Shown piece by piece: positions 58,727 through 64,000 of a stretch of 64,000 nt of DNA (positions are counted from its first letter, which is position 1; each line of letters begins with the position of its first letter). Source of the stretch: Pseudomonas sp. C1C7 (GTDB lineage: Bacteria; Pseudomonadota; Gammaproteobacteria; Pseudomonadales; Pseudomonadaceae). The translations under genes and the position numbers were made by a program. The notes below the pieces were generated by a model. It worked only from the letters and a program-made list of their open reading frames with translations, was not told the origin of the DNA and made no database searches. Where the stretch lies: NCBI RefSeq assembly GCF_013359595.1, contig NZ_JABFMP010000028.1, positions 38,031 to 102,030 of the forward strand. Direction: 5' to 3'.

Positions 58727-59679
58727 AACCCTTTGCCTACCTGCGAGCCAAATCACCCGCCGACGCCGCCGCCCTCGCCGCCCAGGCCAACGGGTCGCGC
58801 TTCATTGCCGGCGGCACCAACCTGCTCGACCTGATGAAGCTGGAAATCGAAACGCCCACCCATCTGATCGACGTCAACGGTGCCGGCCTGGACCGGATCG
58901 AAGCCACGGCCGATGGCGGCCTGCGCATCGGCGCGCTGGTGCGCAACACCGACCTCGCCGCCGACTCGCGGGTGCGCAAAGACTATGGGGTGCTGGCGCG
59001 GGCCCTGCTCGCCGGCGCCTCCGGCCAGCTACGCAACATGGCAACCACCGCTGGCAACCTGCTGCAACGCACCCGCTGCCCGTATTTCTACGACCCCAAC
59101 CAGGCCTGCAACAAACGCCAGCCCGGCAGCGGCTGCTCGGCCATCGACGGCGTCAGTCGGCAACTGGGCATCATCGGTGTCAGCAGCGCCTGCATCGCCA
59201 CCCATCCCAGCGACATGACCGTGGCCATGCGTTTGCTAGATGCCCAGATCGAGACGGTGAAACCCGACGGCACCACCCGGGTCATTCCCATGGCCGATTT
59301 GCATAGACTGCCCGGTACCACGCCCAACATCGAAACCAGCCTGACCGCCAATGAGTTGATCACCGCTGTCACGCTGCCACCGCCCCTTGGCGGTACGCAC
59401 CTTTATCAGAAGGTTCGAGATCGGTCGTCTTACGCCTTCGCCCTGGTATCCGTGGCCGCCGTGATCCAGAAGGATGGCAGCGGTCGAATCGCCCTTGGCG
59501 GCGTCGCGCCCAAACCCTGGCGCGTGGAGGGTGCCGAAGCGCGGATGGCCCAAGGCGCAAAAGCGGTGGCCGGGCAACTGCTCGCCGGCGCCACCCCCAC
59601 CCATGACAACGCCTTCAAACTGACCCTGGTCGAGCGCACGCTGGCTGCGGTGATGGCCCAAGCGAGGGAACAGGCATGA
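58723..59679 (+). CDS. paoB: Periplasmic aldehyde oxidoreductase, FAD subunit
   Basis: 318 residues: FAD-binding GSRFIAGGTNLLDLMKLE and ATTAGNLLQRTRCPYFYDPN. Four cysteines C119, C129, C138 and C157 lie in an insertion where PaoB-type subunits hold an additional [4Fe-4S] cluster, which separates this enzyme from ordinary xanthine-oxidase FAD subunits. Overlaps both neighbours by four bases, so the three subunits are translationally coupled. Confidence 0.91.
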   Translation: MKPFAYLRAKSPADAAALAAQANGSRFIAGGTNLLDLMKLEIETPTHLIDVNGAGLDRIEATADGGLRIGALVRNTDLAADSRVRKDYGVLARALLAGASGQLRNMATTAGNLLQRTRCPYFYDPNQACNKRQPGSGCSAIDGVSRQLGIIGVSSACIATHPSDMTVAMRLLDAQIETVKPDGTTRVIPMADLHRLPGTTPNIETSLTANELITAVTLPPPLGGTHLYQKVRDRSSYAFALVSVAAVIQKDGSGRIALGGVAPKPWRVEGAEARMAQGAKAVAGQLLAGATPTHDNAFKLTLVERTLAAVMAQAREQA

Positions 59680-61874
59680 AATTCGATACCCCGGCCACCA
59701 CCAATCCCATCGATCAATTGCAGGTCGTGGGCAAGGCCACTCCCCGCATCGAGGGCCCGTTGAAAACCACCGGCACCGCCCATTACGCCTACGAGCATCA
59801 CGACGTCGCGCCGAACCAGGCCTATGGCGTGGTGATCGGTTCGGCCATCGCCAAGGGGCGCATCGCCTCGATGAATCTGGAGGCTGCCCAGGCCGCGCCC
59901 GGAGTGCTGGCCATCGTCACGGCGGCCAACGCCGGCAAGCTCGGCAAAGGCAAATACAACACGGCGAAACTGCTGGGCGGGCCGCAGATCCAGCACTACC
60001 ACCAGGCCGTCGCGCTGGTGGTGGCGGATACCTTTGAGCAGGCCCGCACCGCCGCGCAGATGGTCGACATTCGCTACGAGCGCGCCGAGGGCATGTTTGA
60101 TCTGGCGGCCACCCGCGAGTCGGGCAAGGAAGACAAGGAGCAGATGCCCGATACCCTGCACGGAGATTTCGAGGGAGCATTCGCCGCCGCACCCGTGCAA
60201 CTGGACGCCACCTACACCACACCGGATCAGGCCCACGCCATGATGGAGCCGTTCGCCTCAATGGCGGCGTGGGACGACAACAAACTGACCCTGTGGACCT
60301 CGAACCAAATGATCGATTGGTCCGTGACGGACCTTGCGACCACCCTCGGCATCGACAAACAGAATGTGCGTTTGATCTCGCCCTACATTGGCGGCGGCTT
60401 CGGCGGCAAGCTGTTCCTGCGCGCCGATGCGGTGCTGGCGGCGCTTGGCGCGCGCATGGCAAAGCGGCCGGTGAAAGTCGCCCTCGCCCGGCCCTTGATG
60501 TTCAACAACTCGACGCACCGCCCCGCCACTATTCAGCGCATTCGTATCGGATGCACCGCCGAAGGCAAGATCATCGCCTCGGCTCACGAAGGCTGGAACG
60601 GCGGCCTGCCCGACGGCAAGGTCGAGTTGGCGGCGCAACCGAGCAAACTGCTGTACGCGGGGGAGAACCGTCGGGTGACCATGCGCCTGTCGACCCTCGA
60701 CCTCCCCGAAGGCAACGCCATGCGCGCGCCGGGGGAAGCGCCAGGGATGATGGCCCTGGAAATCGCCATGGATGAAATGGCGCACAAACTGAAGCTGGAC
60801 CCGGTGGAATTTCGCATCCTCAATGACACCCAGGTCGATCCGGTCGACCCCAAGCGCCCCTTCTCCCAGCGCCACCTGACCGAATGCCTGCGCACTGGCG
60901 CAGAACGATTCGGCTGGAACAAGCGCGCGGCGCAACCGGGTACGCAGCGTGAGGGTCGCTGGTTGCTCGGCATGGGAATGGCGGTGGCGTTTCGCAACAA
61001 CCTGCTGGTCAAGTCGGGAGCGCGGGTGAGGTTGAATCCGCAAGGCATCGTCACCGTCGAAACCGACATGACCGATATCGGCACCGGCAGCTACACGATC
61101 ATCGGCCAAACCGCGGCCGAGATGATGGGCGTGAGCCTGGACAAGGTGGTAGTGCGCCTTGGCGATTCGAGCTTTCCGGTGTCGGCGGGGTCTGGCGGGC
61201 AGTTTGGCGGCAATTGCTCGACGGCCGGGGTGTATGCCGCTTGCGTCAAGCTGCGAGAAGCCGTCGCGCAGCGCTTGGGTGTGAAGGTGGACGATGCGAC
61301 ATTTGCCGAGGGCGAAGTACGGACTGGCGATCAACGCATACCGCTGCAAGACGCCGCGCAAGCCGGGGAGCTGGTGGCCGAAGACTCGATCGAGTTCGGC
61401 GAGCTGAGCAAGAAATTCCAGCAATCGACCTTCGGCGCGCACTTCGTCGAAGTTGCGGTGGACAGCGCCACGGGCGAAACCCGAGTGCGGCGCATGCTCG
61501 CGGTGTGCGCAGCCGGGCGCATCCTCAACCCGACCTCAGCCCGAAGCCAAGTAATCGGCGCGATGACCATGGGTGTGGGAGCGGCACTGATGGAAGAGTT
61601 AGCCGTGGACAAACGCCTGGGCTTTTTCGTCAATCACGACCTGGCCGGCTACGAAGTGCCGGTGCATGCCGACATTCCTCACCAGGAAGTGATCTTCCTC
61701 GACGAAACCGACCCGGTGTCCTCGCCGATGAAGGCCAAGGGTGTCGGTGAACTGGGTATCTGCGGGGTCAGCGCGGCGATTGCCAATGCGATCTACAACG
61801 CGACAGGGATTCGGGTCCGTGAGTACCCGATTACCTTGGACAAGATGCTGGATCGATTGCCGCCGATGACTTGA
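59676..61874 (+). CDS. paoC: Periplasmic aldehyde oxidoreductase, molybdenum subunit
   Basis: 732 residues, the length of E. coli PaoC. Motifs of molybdenum-cytosine-dinucleotide enzymes are present: IGGGFGGKLFLRADAVLAALGAR, RAPGEAPGMMALEIAMDEMA, GTGSYTIIGQTAAEMMGV and SAGSGGQFGGNCSTAG. The catalytic base is E692 in KGVGELGICG. The complex oxidises aromatic and other aldehydes to acids in the periplasm, a detoxifying role. No paoD (XdhC-like chaperone that inserts the sulfurated cofactor) follows in this window. Confidence 0.92.
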   Translation: MKFDTPATTNPIDQLQVVGKATPRIEGPLKTTGTAHYAYEHHDVAPNQAYGVVIGSAIAKGRIASMNLEAAQAAPGVLAIVTAANAGKLGKGKYNTAKLLGGPQIQHYHQAVALVVADTFEQARTAAQMVDIRYERAEGMFDLAATRESGKEDKEQMPDTLHGDFEGAFAAAPVQLDATYTTPDQAHAMMEPFASMAAWDDNKLTLWTSNQMIDWSVTDLATTLGIDKQNVRLISPYIGGGFGGKLFLRADAVLAALGARMAKRPVKVALARPLMFNNSTHRPATIQRIRIGCTAEGKIIASAHEGWNGGLPDGKVELAAQPSKLLYAGENRRVTMRLSTLDLPEGNAMRAPGEAPGMMALEIAMDEMAHKLKLDPVEFRILNDTQVDPVDPKRPFSQRHLTECLRTGAERFGWNKRAAQPGTQREGRWLLGMGMAVAFRNNLLVKSGARVRLNPQGIVTVETDMTDIGTGSYTIIGQTAAEMMGVSLDKVVVRLGDSSFPVSAGSGGQFGGNCSTAGVYAACVKLREAVAQRLGVKVDDATFAEGEVRTGDQRIPLQDAAQAGELVAEDSIEFGELSKKFQQSTFGAHFVEVAVDSATGETRVRRMLAVCAAGRILNPTSARSQVIGAMTMGVGAALMEELAVDKRLGFFVNHDLAGYEVPVHADIPHQEVIFLDETDPVSSPMKAKGVGELGICGVSAAIANAIYNATGIRVREYPITLDKMLDRLPPMT

Positions 61875-62306
61875 TGGGTTCTGTGTCGAACCACAACGCT
61901 GACTTTTTCAAAAGAATCGGCCGATTTCAGCCTGTCGCTCACCCAACCGCTCAACCAACCACTTCGAATCGATAGCCCATCCCTCCTGAAATTTCAGCTG
62001 ATTAGTTACGCCATGTATTAACTGATATTTCAAATCGTCCGTTTATCTTGCTGATCATCATAAATATAGTGACCCCATCGCTCTCCAGAAGCACAGCCAA
62101 GTTCAATATTCCATAAAAAACCGGCGATATTGGCTTGCCGGCGGAAGGAGGGGGGTATCACAAAGTTGAGCACTAAAATGACCACATCGAGCCTATGTCT
62201 GCCGAAACGGTACTGATAATTCGAGCATCAACTAGCGCTCGTGGCCCTGAACAGAACTCAGGTCAATCAATCGCAGTTCATTCCATAAAATTGGAGCTCT
62301 ACCATT
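61875..62306. other. AT-rich gene-free stretch
   Basis: 432 bases without a gene. At 61901-61922 it carries GACTTTTTCAAAAGAATCGG plus CC, one mismatch from an end of the MITE-like element at 28197-28382; no second end is found nearby. The stretch 61990-62150 is conspicuously AT-rich and should contain the promoter of the following gene. Confidence 0.5.
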
Positions 62307-63260
62307 ATGAAATCACAACGTATCGTAAGCGCCACTCTCGCCTTTAGCATGCTGTTGGGTGGGAGCTTCATCGCAGGTCAAGCCCTTGCCGCCGACACGG
62401 CTGCCAGCCCCCCAAAATCCGCCAGTTCCTCCCCCAACCAGTTTCTGATTGATAAGGTCAGCCCGGAATACTGGCGAGTGCAGATCAACAACCCGCCTTT
62501 CAACATATATGGTCCGGATTCAACCTTACAGTTCGAGAAAGTGGTTAGCGCGATAGAAAACGACGCCAAACTCAAGGTGGTGGTTTTTGAAAGCAAGGTG
62601 CCTGGCTTTTTCCTGACCCACTACGACTTCGCGGAGCCCCTGGAGCGGACCCTGGAAATGCCCAACGGGAAGACCGGCCTGCCGCCCCTTCCGGACATGT
62701 TGGTACGCCTGAGCAAGTCCCCGGTGGTTTCCATCGCGATGATCAACGGCCGCGCCTCTGGCGTGGGCAGCGAACTGGCCCTGGCCAGCGATATGCGTTT
62801 TGCCAGCGACAAGGCAGTACTTTCCCAATTTGAAATCGGCGCCGGCTTTGTTCCAGGCGGAGGCCCAATGGCGCGCCTGCCACGCCTTATCGGCCGCGGC
62901 CGTGCATTAGAAGTCCTGCTAAGCGGTAACGACATCGACGGCAAGCTGGCCGAGCGTTATGGGTACGTAAACCGCAGCTTTCCCGAAAACGAGCTGAACG
63001 GCTTCGTCGATGCCCTGGCCCGCCGCATCGCCACCTTCGACAAGCAATCTCTGGGCGAGATCAAGGATCTGGTGAACGTAGCTTCCCTCCCTTCAAACGA
63101 AGACGTCGGGAAGGAATGGCCCGCTTTTCTCAACTCTGTTCGACGCCCTGCCGCCCAACACCATATCGGCCGCCTGATGGAACTAGGCCTGCAACAAAAA
63201 GCTGATGTGGAAATCAATCTGCCCAAGTACACCGGCCAGGTCAGTGCCGAGAAAAACTGA
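62307..63260 (+). CDS. Crotonase-fold protein with signal peptide
   Basis: 317 residues. Residues 1-29 are a textbook signal peptide (MKSQRIVSATLAFSMLLGGS then FIAGQALAAD). The rest is a crotonase domain: VQINNPPFNIYG, the oxyanion region MINGRASGVGSELALASDMRFAS, FEIGAGFVPGGGPMARLPRLIGRGRALEVLLSGNDIDGKLAERYGYVN. Crotonases normally act on CoA thioesters in the cytoplasm, where CoA is available, so an exported member is puzzling. Glu of SELALASD is kept but the second catalytic Glu position reads E-I-G-A-G-F. A hydrolase or structural role outside CoA chemistry is possible. Confidence 0.8.
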   Translation: MKSQRIVSATLAFSMLLGGSFIAGQALAADTAASPPKSASSSPNQFLIDKVSPEYWRVQINNPPFNIYGPDSTLQFEKVVSAIENDAKLKVVVFESKVPGFFLTHYDFAEPLERTLEMPNGKTGLPPLPDMLVRLSKSPVVSIAMINGRASGVGSELALASDMRFASDKAVLSQFEIGAGFVPGGGPMARLPRLIGRGRALEVLLSGNDIDGKLAERYGYVNRSFPENELNGFVDALARRIATFDKQSLGEIKDLVNVASLPSNEDVGKEWPAFLNSVRRPAAQHHIGRLMELGLQQKADVEINLPKYTGQVSAEKN

Positions 63261-63377
63261 GGCGCAGAAGACTGCAACAGTGCCGGTTTACCGGGGCTGG
63301 GCCAAGCTTAGCCCCTTTATTCCAGCAAGATATCTCTAATGAAAGACGAAATTTTTGTTACCTGAAAGCTGAGGTCC

Positions 63378-63410
63378 AAAAGGGGACAGATTTTAGATCT
63401 GTCCCCTTTT
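63378..63410. terminator. GGGGACAGAT palindrome, likely terminator
   Basis: AAAAGGGGACAGAT-TTTAG-ATCTGTCCCCTTTT: fourteen exact base pairs, GC core and a terminal T-run on either strand. It could end the crotonase transcript. A one-arm version (AAAGGGGACAGAATCATTTA) lies at 49658-49676. Confidence 0.65.
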
Positions 63411-63527
63411 TGTCCTGTCCAGAGGACATGAACTTTTTCGTCCAGGGAGATAGGCGACCAGGACCTTAGGGTTGCAGGAAAAATATCGGCACGATACCCT
63501 CCCACCCGTCGCTGCCAAATCAGCGAC

Positions 63528-63543
63528 CGGGTGTGGTAACCCG
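63528..63543 (+). promoter_or_regulatory. C4 target hairpin, upstream copy (plus-strand leader)
   Basis: CGGG-TGTGGTAA-CCCG: four-pair stem with an eight-base loop; GTGGTAA is complementary to the antisense heptamer at 63666-63672. Confidence 0.75.
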
Positions 63544-63612
63544 ATGTATTAAGGCGCAACAGCGCCCCCATCACGTATGCAGGCGTTTTTTTATGCCCGC
63601 AGACGTGAGTTA

Positions 63613-63690
63613 TGGCGGCTGTGCGTGGGACGCCCTCGGGCGTGCCGGTTTCCTTGATACCCGGTTTACCACCCTGCGCACAGCTGTCAC
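63613..63690 (+). ncRNA. C4-type antisense RNA (specificity TGTGGTAA)
   Basis: A closing stem (GGCGGCTGTGCG at 63614-63625 with CGCACAGCTGTC at 63677-63688, twelve pairs counting wobbles) encloses hairpin ACGCC-CTCG-GGCGT and a second stem CCGG/CCGG followed by the exposed heptamer TTACCAC (63666-63672). It is homologous to the minus-strand element at 46835-46909 but with a different heptamer. By analogy to phage C4/P4 CI RNA it should be cut from the leader and bind both flanking loops. Confidence 0.75.
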
Positions 63691-63693
63691 CCA

Positions 63694-63709
63694 TTCGTGT
63701 GGTAACGAA
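63694..63709 (+). promoter_or_regulatory. C4 target hairpin, downstream copy (plus-strand leader)
   Basis: TTCG-TGTGGTAA-CGAA: same loop as at 63528-63543 on an unrelated stem, as in the minus-strand leader. Confidence 0.75.
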
Positions 63710-63748
63710 CGTGGCAGCTCCTGAAGTTTCGTATCAAGGAGTTAGATC

Positions 63749-63853
63749 ATGTGCACTAAAAGTCCGTACAAAACCTGGCCTTCCCCCCTACGCAGTCCCC
63801 AATCGCGTAACCCCCTCCCCCATTGCCTCTCCCTCACCGGAGGTGGCCAATGA
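63749..63853 (+). CDS. 34-residue leader peptide coupled to the DUF3077-like gene
   Basis: ATG 63749 has an ideal AAGGAG seven bases upstream. The product is short, Pro/Ser-rich (MCTKSPYKTWPSPLRSPQSR ... GGGQ), and its stop overlaps the next ATG as ATGA. GGAGGT at 63840-63845 inside it would serve the next gene. Translational coupling is likely. It may be a leader peptide, a small protein or simply a coupling device. Confidence 0.6.
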   Translation: MCTKSPYKTWPSPLRSPQSRNPLPHCLSLTGGGQ

Positions 63854-64000
63854 CCGAACAACCCGAACTCAAAACCATCGGCCTGACACCCGCGATCTAT
63901 TGCGCGGATCAACCGCTGTTCCATGTCACTCGCGACGTTCCGCTCGGTGATGCGTTGAGCATGGCTTCCGATTTTCTGTTTCTTGCCAAGGCGCTGACCA
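63850..64000 (+). CDS. DUF3077-like small protein (5' part, cut by the window end)
   Basis: The first 50 codons are visible: MTEQPELKTIGLTPAIYCAD then LFHVTRDVPLGDALSMASDFLFLAKALT. The pattern F-x-V-x-x-x-V-x-x-x-x-A-L-x-x-A-S-x-x-L is that of the DUF3077/DUF6124 group of small helical Pseudomonas proteins, related in layout to the product at 46482-46781. It lies downstream of a C4-type RNA leader and a coupled leader peptide. The function of this group is not known. Confidence 0.7.
   Translation, partial: MTEQPELKTIGLTPAIYCADQPLFHVTRDVPLGDALSMASDFLFLAKALT

Noticed and set aside
63533..63950. Small frames inside the plus-strand RNA leader (for example 63533-63724 and 63612-63950)
   Set aside because: They overlap the structured RNA and its target hairpins and have no ribosome sites; phage ash-like frames in such leaders are known to be incidental in many cases.

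Overview
The window looks like chromosomal DNA of a fluorescent-group Pseudomonas. The reasons are high GC with strongly GC-ending codons in most genes, a pcaQ-pcaH-pcaG block, two OprD-type porins, many short Pseudomonas-style REP palindromes, and several near-complete matches to remembered Pseudomonas proteins (PA4872-type oxaloacetate decarboxylase, PcaH with its iron ligands in the expected places). No rRNA, tRNA, complete insertion sequence or CRISPR array was seen.

Layout. 0-2.5 kb: end of lactate dehydrogenase, a phosphoesterase, a TspO-like protein and a secreted tandem-repeat protein. 2.5-7.4 kb: a self-contained tartrate route (DctA-type importer, TtdAB dehydratase, oxaloacetate decarboxylase, divergent LysR regulator). 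7.5-10 kb: protocatechuate 3,4-dioxygenase with PcaQ. 10-18 kb: an ene-reductase, a patatin-like lipase, an Arg/Trp-rich secreted protein, a TonB siderophore receptor whose Fur-box promoter abuts a beheaded acetyltransferase, and an ABC exporter. 18.6-23.1 kb: amino-acid ABC importer, FAD amine oxidase and Lrp regulator. 23-28 kb: an acidic small protein, an OprD porin, a frameshifted lipoprotein, a zinc alcohol dehydrogenase and a YjaB-type acetyltransferase.

28.1-36.0 kb is an accessory island of visibly lower GC. It is bracketed by inverted copies of an IS-end-like sequence and carries a 186-bp MITE-like element. Its core is a TetR regulator with three near-identical palindromic operators. 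These sit in front of tetR, in front of an esterase/thioesterase/DUF1330 run, and in front of a convergent ene-reductase/NAD(P)-binding pair: a compact electrophile- or ester-processing regulon.

36-46.4 kb: acetyltransferase, LysR/RidA pair, polar amino-acid ABC importer, APC permease, MocR-type regulator, D-amino-acid-dehydrogenase-like flavoprotein and a second RidA; together an amino-acid uptake and oxidation module with imine clean-up. 46.5-51 kb: a DUF6124-like gene, class V aminotransferase, secreted protein and a Xre/RES toxin-antitoxin pair. 51-57.7 kb: OprD porin, LysR, YfcC-like carrier, CocE-type hydrolase and lytic transglycosylase. 58-61.9 kb: the PaoABC periplasmic aldehyde oxidoreductase. 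62.3-64 kb: a crotonase-fold protein with a signal peptide, then a DUF3077-like gene cut by the window end.

The most striking observation is a pair of structured leader RNAs, one on the minus strand before the DUF6124-like gene (about 46.8-47.0 kb) and one on the plus strand before the DUF3077-like gene (about 63.5-63.7 kb). Both have the layout of phage C4/P4-CI antisense RNAs: a long closed stem with two inner hairpins and a single-stranded antisense heptamer, flanked on both sides by two small hairpins whose 8-nt loops are complementary to it. The loop sequences differ completely between the two loci (TGTGGTAA versus TTTAGTCG), yet all three elements change together within each locus, and the stems show compensatory changes. 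That is direct sequence evidence for two RNA switches of different specificity attached to related small-protein genes.
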